The notes beneath the pieces are model-generated. The model ran no database searches. It was not told where the DNA came from and was given only the letters and a program-made list of their open reading frames with translations. A program made the translations under genes and the position numbers. 64,000 nt of DNA from Pseudomonas sp. B21_DOA (GTDB lineage Bacteria; Pseudomonadota; Gammaproteobacteria; Pseudomonadales; Pseudomonadaceae): NCBI GenBank assembly GCA_030544685.1, contig CP086683.1, positions 3,286,001 to 3,350,000 on the forward strand, written 5' to 3'. This document shows, in pieces, positions 44,621 through 55,017 of this stretch; positions within the stretch are counted from its first letter, which is position 1, and the number at the start of each line of letters is the position of its first letter.

Positions 44621-45841
44621 ATGCAAATCATCGACAAGCTCAGCATCCTCGCCGACGCCGCCAAGTACGACGCCTCCTGCGCCAGCAGCGGTGCGCCCAA
44701 ACGCAGCTCCGAGGGCAAGAACGGGCTAGGTTCGACGGATGGCATGGGCATTTGCCATAGCTACACGCCGGACGGGCGCTGTGTGTCGTTGTTGAAAATC
44801 CTGCTGACCAACTTCTGCCTTTACGATTGCCAGTACTGCGTCAATCGCCGTTCCAGTGATGTGCCGCGTGCGCGCTTCACCCCGGAAGAAGTCGTGACGC
44901 TGACCATGGATTTCTACCGGCGCAACTGCGTCAGCGGCCTGTTTCTCAGCTCCGGGATCATTCGCTCGGCAGACTACACCATGGAGCAACTGGTGCGCGT
45001 CGCCAAGTTGCTCCGCGAAGAGCACGAATTTCGCGGCTACATCCATTTGAAGACCATTCCCGAAGCCGATCCTGCCTTGATCGAAGAAGCCGGGCGTTAT
45101 GCCGACCGTCTCAGCGTCAACATCGAACTGCCCACCGACGCCAGCCTGCAGACGCTGGCGCCGGAGAAGGACATCACCTCGATCAAGCAAGCGATGAACA
45201 CCATCTACACCGGCGTGCAAACGGTGTTGAACGAGCCGCGCTCGGCCAAGTTCGCCCCGGCCGGGCAAAGCACGCAATTGATTGTCGGTGCCGATGACAC
45301 CGATGACAGCACCATCCTGCACAGCGCCCAGTCCCTGTATGGCAACTTCCGTCTGCGCCGGGTTTATTACTCGGCGTTCAGCCCGATCCCCGACAGCCCG
45401 AAAAGCGTACCGCTCGCCGCGCCGCCGCTGATGCGCGAGCATCGTTTGTACCAGGCCGATTTCCTCCTGCGCAGCTATGGCTACAGCGCAGATGAATTGC
45501 TCAAGGGGCCGGGCAATCTGGCGCTCGACATCGACCCGAAGCTGGCCTGGGCCCTGGAAAATCGCGACGTGTTCCCGCTGGACCTCAACCGTGCCGACGC
45601 GTCATTGATCGCACGCATCCCCGGCATTGGCTTGCGCACCACCGAGCGCCTGGTCGAGCTGCGCCGCCAGCGCCGCATCCGTTACGAAGACGTAGCGCGG
45701 ATGCGCTGTGTGCTGGCCAAGGCCAAGCCGTTCATCATCACCAGCGACTACCATCCGCAGCAGGCGGAAGTCACCAGCCACATGCTCTACCAGCAATTGC
45801 GCGACCGGCCGATGCCGCAGCAGATGGGGTTGTGGGGATGA
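44621..45841 (+). CDS. Radical SAM DNA modification/repair protein (SAM-linked UDG partner)
   Basis: A 406-residue protein: 4Fe-4S Cys cluster LTNFCLYDCQYCVNR (CxxxCxxC), GGE-like SSGI region, and at the C-terminus a helix-hairpin-helix segment (LNRADASLIARIPGIGLRTTERLVELRRQ). It matches the TIGR03916 group, always paired with a TIGR03915 gene. With a LexA box directly upstream, it is expected to be induced by DNA damage. Its reaction is not known to me. Confidence 0.85.
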   Translation: MQIIDKLSILADAAKYDASCASSGAPKRSSEGKNGLGSTDGMGICHSYTPDGRCVSLLKILLTNFCLYDCQYCVNRRSSDVPRARFTPEEVVTLTMDFYRRNCVSGLFLSSGIIRSADYTMEQLVRVAKLLREEHEFRGYIHLKTIPEADPALIEEAGRYADRLSVNIELPTDASLQTLAPEKDITSIKQAMNTIYTGVQTVLNEPRSAKFAPAGQSTQLIVGADDTDDSTILHSAQSLYGNFRLRRVYYSAFSPIPDSPKSVPLAAPPLMREHRLYQADFLLRSYGYSADELLKGPGNLALDIDPKLAWALENRDVFPLDLNRADASLIARIPGIGLRTTERLVELRRQRRIRYEDVARMRCVLAKAKPFIITSDYHPQQAEVTSHMLYQQLRDRPMPQQMGLWG

Positions 45842-46659
45842 TCAGTCTCGATTGCGACGATCTGTTCGACACATGGCGTCAGCAGGCGCGCTGGTTGCTC
45901 AGCCATGAAATCGATCCAAGTCTGGTGAGCTGGGCGGCGGAAGGCGTTGGCGATCTGTTTGCCAGTGATGATCACGTGCCGGAAGGGCAGGGGCCGTTTC
46001 AGGCGCGTATTCCCCGTGCGCTGCTCGACACCCTCGAGCAAGCGTCGCGCTATCGCGGTGAACAGCGCTGGAGCCTGTTGTATGAAGTGCTCTGGCGCGT
46101 CAGTCACGGCGACCGCACGGCGATGATGGCCGGCGATAAACTCGGCAGCGAATTGCAGCGCCGTATCAAACAGGTCAGCCGCGAGGCCCATCATCTGCAT
46201 GCGTTTGTGCGTTTTATCGAGCGGCCGAAGGATCAGCCCGGTCCACAATACGTGGCGTGGCACGAGCCGGCCCATGACATTCTGCACAGCGCCAGCGCGC
46301 ACTTCATCGGGCGCATGGGCCAGCATCGCTGGTTGATCGCCACGCCGCGTGACGGCGTTTATTACGACGGCGAGCAATTGATTCACGAACGGCAGTGCCC
46401 GATCGAATGGCAGCAACTGGCACAGAACGTCGATGACCCTCACGGCGATTTGTGGTTGACCTACTACAGCCACATCTTCAACCCGGCGCGGTTGAACCCG
46501 AAGGTCATGCAAGGGCATTTGCCGGTGCGGTTCTGGAAAAACCTGCCGGAGGGTGAATTGATCCCGGGATTGATTACCCAGGCGCGAATGGGCAAGCAAC
46601 AGAATGGGCAGGCGAGCGGGATTGCCAGTCGAGCCGGAAAGCGGATTGCTTTGAAATAG
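45838..46659 (+). CDS. TIGR03915-type putative DNA repair protein
   Basis: A 273-residue protein of the DUF4130 type: HEIDPSLVSWAAEG, SREAHHLHAFVRFIERP, VAWHEPAHDILHSASAHFIGRMGQHRWLIATPRDG and VKFWKNLPEGELI-type ending (here VRFWKNLPEGELIPGLI). ATG 45838 overlaps the radical SAM stop by ATGA, so the two are translationally coupled under one LexA box. Nuclease or glycosylase activity is not shown by motif. Confidence 0.82.
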   Translation: MISLDCDDLFDTWRQQARWLLSHEIDPSLVSWAAEGVGDLFASDDHVPEGQGPFQARIPRALLDTLEQASRYRGEQRWSLLYEVLWRVSHGDRTAMMAGDKLGSELQRRIKQVSREAHHLHAFVRFIERPKDQPGPQYVAWHEPAHDILHSASAHFIGRMGQHRWLIATPRDGVYYDGEQLIHERQCPIEWQQLAQNVDDPHGDLWLTYYSHIFNPARLNPKVMQGHLPVRFWKNLPEGELIPGLITQARMGKQQNGQASGIASRAGKRIALK

Positions 46660-46668
46660 AAGATCAAA

Positions 46669-46730
46669 GATCGCAGCCTTCGGCAGCTCCTACAGAGACC
46701 GTGTAGGAGCCGCCGAAGGCTGCGATCTTT
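46669..46730. repeat. Inverted repeat of the gatcgcagccttcggcagctcc type, copy 2
   Basis: Long perfect arms (agatcgcagccttcggcagc... and ...gccgaaggctgcgatct) round a short loop; same family as 43008-43078. Confidence 0.85.
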
Positions 46731-46756
46731 TGATTTTTTGATCTTCTGTAGCCCAG

Positions 46757-46795
46757 CAAAAAGCCCTCCATCAATCACTCAATGGAGGGCTTTCC
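46757..46795 (-). terminator. Rho-independent terminator of ilvE
   Basis: AAAAAGCCCTCCAT-N10-ATGGAGGGCTTT; on the coding strand of ilvE the stem is followed by five Ts. Confidence 0.8.
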
Positions 46796-46814
46796 AACAT
46801 CAATAACCGTCAAT

Positions 46815-47834
46815 TCAAACCTTGACGATCCAGCCCGCTGGCGCTTCGATGTCGCCGGTCTGTACGCCAGTCAGCTCTTTGTAGAGCTGCTGGGTCACCG
46901 GACCTACTTCGGTTTCGCTGTGGAATACATGCAGATGATCGTTGTAGCTGATGCCACCAATCGGCGTGATCACGGCAGCGGTACCGCAGGCACCGGCTTC
47001 CTTGAAGTCCGCCAGTTTGTCGATCAGCACGTCGCCTTCAACCACTTCCAGGCCCAGACGCGATTTCGCCAGCTCGATCAGCGACAGGCGGGTGATGCCT
47101 GGCAGGACCGATGGCGAGTTCGGGGTGACGAACTTGTTGTCGTGGGTGATTCCGAAGAAGTTGGCCGAACCGACTTCCTCGATCTTGGTGTGGGTCATCG
47201 GATCGAGGTAGATCGCGTCGGCGAAGTTGGCTTTCTTGGCTTTCGAGCCCGGCATCAGGCTGGCGGCGTAGTTGCCGCCGACCTTGGCCGCACCGGTGCC
47301 TTGTGGGGCCGCGCGGTCGTAGCTGGAGATCTGGAAGTTGTGCGGGGTCAGGCCGCCCTTGAAGTAGGCGCCGACCGGGATGCAAAAGATCGAGAAGATG
47401 AACTCGGGTGCGGTGCGTACGCCGATGTTGTCACCAACGCCGATCACGAACGGACGCAGGTACAGCGCGCCGCCGGTGCCGTACGGCGGGATGAAACGCT
47501 CGTTGGCGCGAACCACGGCTTTGCAGGCTTCGATGAACTGCTCGGTGTCGACCGTCGGCATCAGCAGGCGCGCGCAGCTGCGCTGCATGCGCAGGGCGTT
47601 CTGGTCCGGGCGGAACAGGTTGATCGAGCCGTCCTTGCAGCGATAGGCCTTCATGCCTTCGAAGCACTGCTGGCCATAGTGAAGGGCAGTGGAGCCTTCG
47701 CTGATGTGCAGGACGTTATCTTCGGTCAGGGTGCCTTTGTCCCACTCGCCATCGCGGAAGTACGACAGATAGCGCTTGTCGGTCTTGATGTAGTCAAAAC
47801 CCAGCTTGTCCCAATTGATGCTTTCGTTACCCAT
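46815..47834 (-). CDS. ilvE: Branched-chain amino-acid aminotransferase
   Basis: A 339-residue fold-type IV PLP enzyme (longer BCAT subgroup): LHYGQQCFEGMKAYRCKDGSI, ALYLRPFVIGVGD, the Lys-bearing loop GAAKVGGNYAASL, and EVGSANFFGITHD. It interconverts Leu, Ile, Val and their 2-oxo acids. The bkd genes downstream on the same strand order (48-53 kb) degrade those acids, so proximity is meaningful, though a large inverted repeat separates them. Confidence 0.92.
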   Translation of the reverse strand: MGNESINWDKLGFDYIKTDKRYLSYFRDGEWDKGTLTEDNVLHISEGSTALHYGQQCFEGMKAYRCKDGSINLFRPDQNALRMQRSCARLLMPTVDTEQFIEACKAVVRANERFIPPYGTGGALYLRPFVIGVGDNIGVRTAPEFIFSIFCIPVGAYFKGGLTPHNFQISSYDRAAPQGTGAAKVGGNYAASLMPGSKAKKANFADAIYLDPMTHTKIEEVGSANFFGITHDNKFVTPNSPSVLPGITRLSLIELAKSRLGLEVVEGDVLIDKLADFKEAGACGTAAVITPIGGISYNDHLHVFHSETEVGPVTQQLYKELTGVQTGDIEAPAGWIVKV

Positions 47835-47933
47835 GACACCCTCTATCACTGAACAACCGCCGAAACGGTTCAAGGCTTCTGACGTTTTTTGGATGGGCAC
47901 AACAATACTTCATTCTTGAGCGGTTTCGCAGCT

Positions 47934-48057
47934 TGTGGCGAGGGATTTATCCCCGCTGGGCTGCGAAACGGCCCCTTTGGCTCAGATATCTGACGTTCGG
48001 CGGTGGCCGATTTTGCGGTTGCTGGGCAACCCAGCGGGGATAAATCCCTCGCCACAG
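47934..48057. repeat. Inverted repeat of the gtggcgagggatttatcccc type
   Basis: tgtggcgagggatttatccc at the left and its complement at the right, around a 70-bp centre with further short pairs. A common Pseudomonas intergenic palindrome; it lies between ilvE and lpdV. Confidence 0.8.
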
Positions 48058-48076
48058 CGGCATTCGGCTGCATCTG

Positions 48077-49450
48077 TCACAGATGCAGCGCATGCCCCAG
48101 CGCACGCAATGCCGCTTCCTGCACCGCTTCGCCCAAGGTCGGGTGCGCATGAATGGTGCCGCCGATGTCTTCCAGCCGCGCGCCCATTTCCAGGCTTTGC
48201 GCAAACGCCGTCGACAACTCGGAAACCCCAACGCCCACCGCTTGCCAACCGACAATCACATGATTATCCCGACGAGCAACCACGCGCACGAAGCCGCTTT
48301 TCGATTCCAGGGTCATCGCCCGGCCGTTGGCGGCGAACGGGAAACTGGAAACGATGCAGTCCAGCCCGGCAGCCTTGGCTTCGTCCGGAGTTCTGCCGAC
48401 CACCACCAGTTCCGGGTCGGTAAAGCACACGGCAGCGATGGCGGTGGGGTTGAACTCACGGGTTTTGCCGCTGATCAGCTCGGCAACCATCTCGCCTTGG
48501 GCCATGGCGCGGTGCGCGAGCATCGGTTCGCCGCTGACATCGCCAATGGCGTAGACATTATGCATGCTGGTCTGGCAACGGCTGTCGATCCTGATCGCCG
48601 AACCGTTCATGTCCAGGTTCAGTGCTTCGAGATTGAAGCCTTGAGTGTTGGGTTTGCGCCCGACGGCGACCAGCACCTGATCGGTTTCCAGGTTCAAGGT
48701 TTCACCCTCGGGATCGCGCACCTGCAACGTGCCGTCGAAACCCAGAACGCTGTGCTTGAGGTACAGCTTCACGCCCAGTTGCTTCAGCGCTTCATGTACC
48801 GGTTGCGTCAGCTCAGCATCGTAGGCGGGAAAGATGCGATCCTGCGCCTCGACCACGCTGACGTCGGCGCCGAGCTTGCGATAGGCAATGCCCAATTCCA
48901 GGCCGATGTAACCACCGCCGACCACCACCAGGCGTTTTGGCACGGACGTCGGCGCCAGCGCTTCGGTGGAGGAGATGATCGGCCCGCCAATCGGCAGGAT
49001 CGGCAGGTTGACGCTGGTCGAACCGGTGGCCAGCACCAGATGCTCGCACTGGATGCGCGTATCGCCGACTTCCACGGTTTTGCCATCGATGATTTTCGCC
49101 CAGCCGTTGACAACCTGGACCTTGTTCTTCTTCAGCAGTGCCGCGACGCCAGTGGTCAGGCGATCAACGATGCCGTCCTTCCACTCGACGCTTTTGCTGA
49201 TATCCAGGGTTGGCGCGGATACGTTGATGCCTAAGGCCGAATGCTGGCTGTGATGCTGCGTCTGGTGAAACTGCTCAGCGACATGAATCAGCGCTTTTGA
49301 CGGAATGCAGCCGATATTCAGGCAGGTACCGCCCAACGATTGGCCTTCGACCAGAATGGTCGGGATGCCCAGTTGTCCGGCGCGGATCGCGGCGACGTAA
49401 CCACCAGGGCCGCCGCCGATGATCAGCAGCGTCGTGTTCAGAGATTGCAT
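48077..49450 (-). CDS. lpdV: Dihydrolipoyl dehydrogenase of the branched-chain complex (E3)
   Basis: A 457-residue flavoprotein: FAD site [21 protein letters not shown], redox-active CLNIGC, NAD site [21 protein letters not shown] and C-terminal [13 protein letters not shown]. It reoxidises dihydrolipoamide of the E2 subunit. Last gene of the bkd operon, 6 bp after bkdB. Confidence 0.93.
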   Translation of the reverse strand: MQSLNTTLLIIGGGPGGYVAAIRAGQLGIPTILVEGQSLGGTCLNIGCIPSKALIHVAEQFHQTQHHSQHSALGINVSAPTLDISKSVEWKDGIVDRLTTGVAALLKKNKVQVVNGWAKIIDGKTVEVGDTRIQCEHLVLATGSTSVNLPILPIGGPIISSTEALAPTSVPKRLVVVGGGYIGLELGIAYRKLGADVSVVEAQDRIFPAYDAELTQPVHEALKQLGVKLYLKHSVLGFDGTLQVRDPEGETLNLETDQVLVAVGRKPNTQGFNLEALNLDMNGSAIRIDSRCQTSMHNVYAIGDVSGEPMLAHRAMAQGEMVAELISGKTREFNPTAIAAVCFTDPELVVVGRTPDEAKAAGLDCIVSSFPFAANGRAMTLESKSGFVRVVARRDNHVIVGWQAVGVGVSELSTAFAQSLEMGARLEDIGGTIHAHPTLGEAVQEAALRALGHALHL

Positions 49451-49456
49451 GCAGGC

Positions 49457-50731
49457 TTACTCCACAAACAGAGTGGCAGGTTGTTCGAGCAAGCCACGGA
49501 TGGCCTGGATGAAGAGCGCCGCATCCATGCCATCGACCACGCGGTGATCGAAGGAGCTGGAGAGGTTCATCATCTTGCGGATTACGACTTGGCCTTTGAC
49601 GACCATCGGCCGCTCGACGATTTTGTTCACGCCGACAATGGCCACCTCCGGCAGATTCAGCACCGGCGTGCTGACAATCCCGCCCAATGCGCCGAGGCTG
49701 GTCAGAGTAATGGTCGAACCGGACAGCTCATCGCGGCTGGCCTTGCCATTGCGTGCGGCGTTGGCCAAACGCGAAATTTCCGCGGCGCTGTCCCACAAGC
49801 TGCGCGCTTCGGCGTGACGCACCACGGGCACCATCAGGCCGACATCGCTTTGCGTGGCGACGCCGACATGCACCGCGCCGAGACGGGTGATGACTTGCGC
49901 TTCGTCGTCGTAACGGGCGTTCATCTGCGGGAAGTCGCGGAGAGCGACAACCAGTGCACGTACCAGGAATGGCAGCAAGGTCAACTTGCCTCGGCTGGCG
50001 CCGTGCTTTTCATTGAGATGCGCACGCAGTTCTTCGATCGCGGTAACGTCGATTTCCTCGACGTAGCTGAAATGCGCGGCACGCTGAGTGGCGTCCTGCA
50101 TGCGCTGAGCGATCTTGCGGCGCATGCCGATCACTTGAATCTGTTCTTCGTCGTTGCGTTGGGCGTAAGCGGCAGCGGCCGGCGCCGAAGCGTTCGACTG
50201 ACCTTGCGCCAGATAGGTCTCAAGATCCTCATGCAACACGCGACCGGCTGGGCCGCTGCCGCGCACCAGACGCAATTGAATACCCAGATCCAGCGCGTGT
50301 TTGCGCACGGCTGGCGAGGCAAGCGGGCGTTCGTCTGGTTCGCGAGCAACCATCGGGCCTTGGCAGGCAGGAGCAGGGGCAGGGCGCGGCGCGGCTGCAA
50401 CAGGTTTGCTCTCCACGACGGCTTCAACTGTCGGCGCAACAGGCTCTTTCGTAACAACAGGCGCGGCGGACTCTTTAAGGTTGCCTGCACCTTCAACTTC
50501 GATGCTGATCAGCACACTGCCGACCGCCATCACTTCACCCGGCTGACCACCGAGCGCAATTACTTTGCCGTGCACTGGCGAAGGAATATCGACCATCGCC
50601 TTGTCGGTCATCACATCCGCCAGCACCTGATCTTCAACCACCAGATCGCCCACCTTGACGTGCCACTGCGACAGTTCTACTTCTGCGATGCCTTCGCCGA
50701 TGTCCGGCATCTTGATAACGTGCGTGCCCAT
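49457..50731 (-). CDS. bkdB: Branched-chain 2-oxoacid dehydrogenase E2 (lipoyl acyltransferase)
   Basis: A 424-residue E2: N-terminal lipoyl domain with the lipoylated Lys in MTDKAMVDIPS, an Ala/Pro linker (about 90-130), a peripheral-subunit binding domain (ASPAVRKHALDLGIQLRLVRGSGPAGRVLHEDL), and the catalytic domain ending FDHRVVDGMDAALF. Forms the core of the cytoplasmic complex. Directly adjoins bkdA2 and lpdV. Confidence 0.93.
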   Translation of the reverse strand: MGTHVIKMPDIGEGIAEVELSQWHVKVGDLVVEDQVLADVMTDKAMVDIPSPVHGKVIALGGQPGEVMAVGSVLISIEVEGAGNLKESAAPVVTKEPVAPTVEAVVESKPVAAAPRPAPAPACQGPMVAREPDERPLASPAVRKHALDLGIQLRLVRGSGPAGRVLHEDLETYLAQGQSNASAPAAAAYAQRNDEEQIQVIGMRRKIAQRMQDATQRAAHFSYVEEIDVTAIEELRAHLNEKHGASRGKLTLLPFLVRALVVALRDFPQMNARYDDEAQVITRLGAVHVGVATQSDVGLMVPVVRHAEARSLWDSAAEISRLANAARNGKASRDELSGSTITLTSLGALGGIVSTPVLNLPEVAIVGVNKIVERPMVVKGQVVIRKMMNLSSSFDHRVVDGMDAALFIQAIRGLLEQPATLFVE

Positions 50732-51790
50732 TCAGACCTCCATGACCCGTTTCAACGCCGCACCCACTCGGGACGGCCCTGGGAAATACGCCCACTCTTG
50801 CGCGTGCGGGTAGGGCGTGTCCCAACCGGTGACGCGTTCGATCGGCGCTTCCAGGTGATGGAAGCAATGCTCTTGCACCAGCGACACCAGTTCGGCGCCG
50901 AAACCGCAGGTGCGCGTGGCTTCGTGAACCACCACGCAACGACCGGTTTTCTTCACCGATTTGACGATGGTGTCCAGATCCAGCGGCCACAGGCTGCGCA
51001 GGTCGATGACCTCGGCATCCACGCCTGACTCTTCGGCAGCCACTTGCGACACATAAACGGTGGTGCCGTAAGTCAACACCGTTACATCTTTGCCCGGACG
51101 AGTGATGGCGGCGACATCCAGCGGCACGGTGTAATAGCCATCCGGCACTTGCGCGGCAGGGTGTTTCGACCACGGGGTTACCGGACGGTCGTGATGGCCA
51201 TCGAACGGGCCGTTGTACAGGCGTTTCGGCTCGAGGAAGATCACCGGGTCATCGTTTTCGATGGAGGCAATCAACAGGCCTTTGGCGTCATACGGGTTGG
51301 ACGGCATGACGGTGCGCAGACCGCAGACCTGAGTGAACATAGCCTCGATGCTCTGGCTGTGGGTCTGGCCGCCGTAGATGCCGCCGCCGCACGGCATGCG
51401 CAGGGTCATCGGCGCGGTGAACTCACCGGCCGAGCGATAACGCAGGCGTGCCGCTTCGGAAATGATCTGGTCGGAGGCGGGGTAGACGTAGTCGGCGAAC
51501 TGGATTTCGGCAACCGGACGCAAACCGTAGGCGCCCATGCCGACGGCCACGCCGACGATGCCGCTTTCCGAGATCGGCGCGTCGAACACCCGCGAGGTGC
51601 CGTACTTGGTCTGCAGGCCTTCGGTGCAGCGGAACACGCCGCCGAAGTAGCCGACGTCCTGACCGAAGACGACGACGTTGTCATCGCGCTCAAGCATCAC
51701 ATCCATGGCCGAGCGCAGGGCCTGGATCATGGTCATGGTGGTCGTGGTCATGGCGGTTTCCAACTGAATATTGTTGTTGTGATCGTTCAT
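50732..51790 (-). CDS. bkdA2: Branched-chain 2-oxoacid dehydrogenase E1 beta
   Basis: A 352-residue subunit: MTMIQALRSAMDVMLERDDNVVVFGQDVGYFGG at the start and ESGIVGVAVGMGAYGLRPVAEIQFADY, typical of E1 beta. With BkdA1 it makes the thiamine-diphosphate-dependent decarboxylase. It starts 1 bp after the corrected stop of bkdA1. Confidence 0.93.
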   Translation of the reverse strand: MNDHNNNIQLETAMTTTTMTMIQALRSAMDVMLERDDNVVVFGQDVGYFGGVFRCTEGLQTKYGTSRVFDAPISESGIVGVAVGMGAYGLRPVAEIQFADYVYPASDQIISEAARLRYRSAGEFTAPMTLRMPCGGGIYGGQTHSQSIEAMFTQVCGLRTVMPSNPYDAKGLLIASIENDDPVIFLEPKRLYNGPFDGHHDRPVTPWSKHPAAQVPDGYYTVPLDVAAITRPGKDVTVLTYGTTVYVSQVAAEESGVDAEVIDLRSLWPLDLDTIVKSVKKTGRCVVVHEATRTCGFGAELVSLVQEHCFHHLEAPIERVTGWDTPYPHAQEWAYFPGPSRVGAALKRVMEV

Positions 51791-51791
51791 G

Positions 51792-53071
<1,280 letters not shown>

Positions 53072-53211
53072 TCATTCCTGGGTAGAGGAAATCTTGTCCT
53101 ACAACAATCATAGGCGCGGCCAAGAAGAATATTTCTCTGTGTTTCGTTGCGCTGGCGACCATTTGCAGATAGAAATTCTGCATAAACATAAAAAACAGGT
53201 GGTTTTGTCTC

Positions 53212-53699
53212 ATGCGCAAACTGGACCGTACCGATATCGGCATTCTCAACAGCCTTCAGGAGAACGCGCGCATCACCAACGCCGACCTCGCCCGCTCGGT
53301 GAACCTGTCGCCGACGCCATGCTTCAATCGGGTCAAGGCCATGGAAGAATTGGGCCTGATTCGCGAACAGGTCACGCTGCTGGATGCCGATCTGCTGGGG
53401 CTGCATGTGAATGTGTTCATTCACGTCAGCCTGGAGAAACAGGTGGAAGAGGCGCTGCAGCATTTCGAGGAAGCGATCTCGGATCGCCCCGAGGTCATGG
53501 AGTGCTATCTGATGGCCGGCGATCCGGATTATCTGATCCGCGTGCTGGTGCCGAGCATCCAGTCGCTGGAACGCTTCATGATGGATTTTCTGACCAAGGT
53601 GCCGGGGTGGCGAACATCCGCTCCAGCTTTGCCCTCAAGCAGGTGCGCTACAAAACTGCGCTGCCCTTGCCGGCCAATGGATTGACGTTAGGCACCTGA
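53212..53699 (+). CDS. bkdR: Lrp/AsnC-family activator of the bkd operon (frame broken by one missing base)
   Basis: Starts [21 protein letters not shown]; helix-turn-helix [26 protein letters not shown]; then the Lrp effector domain ([29 protein letters not shown]). The G run at 53604-53607 lacks one base; corrected end is [25 protein letters not shown], 162 residues, typical for BkdR. It is divergent from bkdA1 with an AT-rich 185-bp intergenic region, as in P. putida, where BkdR activates bkd in response to branched-chain amino acids. Confidence 0.88.
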
Positions 53700-53826
53700 G
53701 CGGCCCGGCAGACCTGACGACGGCGGGCCGGCGTATTCCCCAGCGGAATATCCCCCATGAAATCATTGGATTTTTCTTCTGTTCGCTCATGGCGTAGCGT
53801 GCCCGTGAAGGACAAGGAGAATCACC

Positions 53827-54543
53827 ATGACTCAACCCGCCATCGATCCCGCCGGCAAATTCGACAACTCCAGAGCCAATGAATACGCCAGGCAAAGCCG
53901 GATTGCCCTGGCCGGCTACGATGCCTGTCACGATCTTTCCGCCTGCATGCTGGCCGCCAGCCTCGGCCCGTCGCGTCCGGCAAAAGTGCTAGTGGTGGGC
54001 GCAGGTGGCACGGCGCAGGAAATCATCGCCATGGCCGCGCTGGAGCCAAGCTGGAATTTCACCGCAGTCGATCCTTCCGAGCCGATGCTGGGTGCCGCCA
54101 CCGAGCACTTGCGCGCCAATGATCTGTTGCACAGAACCCGAATACATCTCGGCCATGTCGAAGACTTGCCGGCAGACGCGTCCTTCGATGCCGCGACGCT
54201 GATCGGCGTGCTGCATCACTTGGGCGGCGACACGGCCAAGCAACAGATCCTGCAATCCATTCACGCCCGGCTCAAACCCGGCGCGCCGTTGATCGTCGCC
54301 GGTAATCATTACGCTTACGAAAGTCAGCCGTTGCTGCTCCAAGCCTGGAGCCAGCGCTGGCGACAGCAGGGCGCCACCGCCGAGGAGGTGCAGGCGAAAC
54401 TCGGGAAGATTTTGCAGGGCGCTGATCCGCCGCACTCGGAGGCGGCGGTTCAGGCGTTGTTGCATGACGAGGGGTTCGGTGAGGCGACGCGGTTTTTCAG
54501 CAGTCTGTTCTGGGGCGCCTGGCTGACATGCAGAGTCGCTTGA
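53827..54543 (+). CDS. Class I SAM-dependent methyltransferase
   Basis: A 238-residue enzyme: SAM motif I VLVVGAGGTAQEIIAMA, acidic motif II FTAVDPSEPML, and DAATLIGVLHHLGGD. No substrate clue from domains. Preceded by an AAGGAGA ribosome site. Confidence 0.83.
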   Translation: MTQPAIDPAGKFDNSRANEYARQSRIALAGYDACHDLSACMLAASLGPSRPAKVLVVGAGGTAQEIIAMAALEPSWNFTAVDPSEPMLGAATEHLRANDLLHRTRIHLGHVEDLPADASFDAATLIGVLHHLGGDTAKQQILQSIHARLKPGAPLIVAGNHYAYESQPLLLQAWSQRWRQQGATAEEVQAKLGKILQGADPPHSEAAVQALLHDEGFGEATRFFSSLFWGAWLTCRVA

Positions 54544-54557
54544 GCCGCGCCGTTTGA

Positions 54558-54806
54558 CTATGCCTCCGTCCAGTCCAGTGCTGCGGTTTCGCGCCACTTC
54601 ACATCAGTGATGCCGTAGCGCTCGGCCTGGGGTTTGGAAACGACTTTCAACGGCGGTTTGCCCGGTTTTGGAATCGGCGCAATACCGGCGTCACAGCTCG
54701 CCCAATGCCAAGCGTCGGCGTTGCGCATACTCTTGGCGCGGATGACGAATGATTTTGGCTGGTCGTGCAGTTTGTATTCGATGACGAAAATATCGGTGCT
54801 ACGCAT
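54558..54806 (-). CDS. Small conserved Pseudomonas protein (DUF6555-like)
   Basis: An 82-residue basic protein: MRSTDIFVIEYKLHDQPKSF, then NADAWHWASCDAGIAPIPKPGK and ERYGITDVKWRE. I recall this pattern as DUF6555, a Pseudomonas-limited group without function. A GAGGA-type ribosome site (aggaggaact) precedes the ATG. Confidence 0.7.
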   Translation of the reverse strand: MRSTDIFVIEYKLHDQPKSFVIRAKSMRNADAWHWASCDAGIAPIPKPGKPPLKVVSKPQAERYGITDVKWRETAALDWTEA

Positions 54807-54972
54807 GAGTTCCTCCTTACGCTCATACGTAAATGATTTTGTCCGACAAAAAAATTCAAAGGATTTTCTGATCAGGTGATCAGCGAAACGAAACGCTCTG
54901 GAACGCGGTTCTCCAAGGATTCTCAGGAGCCGGAAAACCTTGCCGGCGCAGACACTTAAAGTCTCCCGCAAC

Positions 54973-55006
54973 AGCTTCGTCCGGCAAGTGCCGGGCGAAG
55001 CTTTTT
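54973..55006 (+). terminator. Plus-facing terminator with no obvious plus-strand gene
   Basis: AGCTTCGTCCGG-CAAGT-GCCGGGCGAAGC followed by TTTTT on the plus strand. The genes on both sides are minus. It may end an unrecognised short plus-strand transcript from about 54840, or act as a bidirectional stop for the gene ending at 55018. Confidence 0.55.
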
Positions 55007-55017
55007 CAGACCCGCAA

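Noticed and set aside
48083..51028. Long plus-strand open frames over the bkd operon
   Set aside because: Antisense to lpdV and bkdB; no ribosome sites or recognisable domains.
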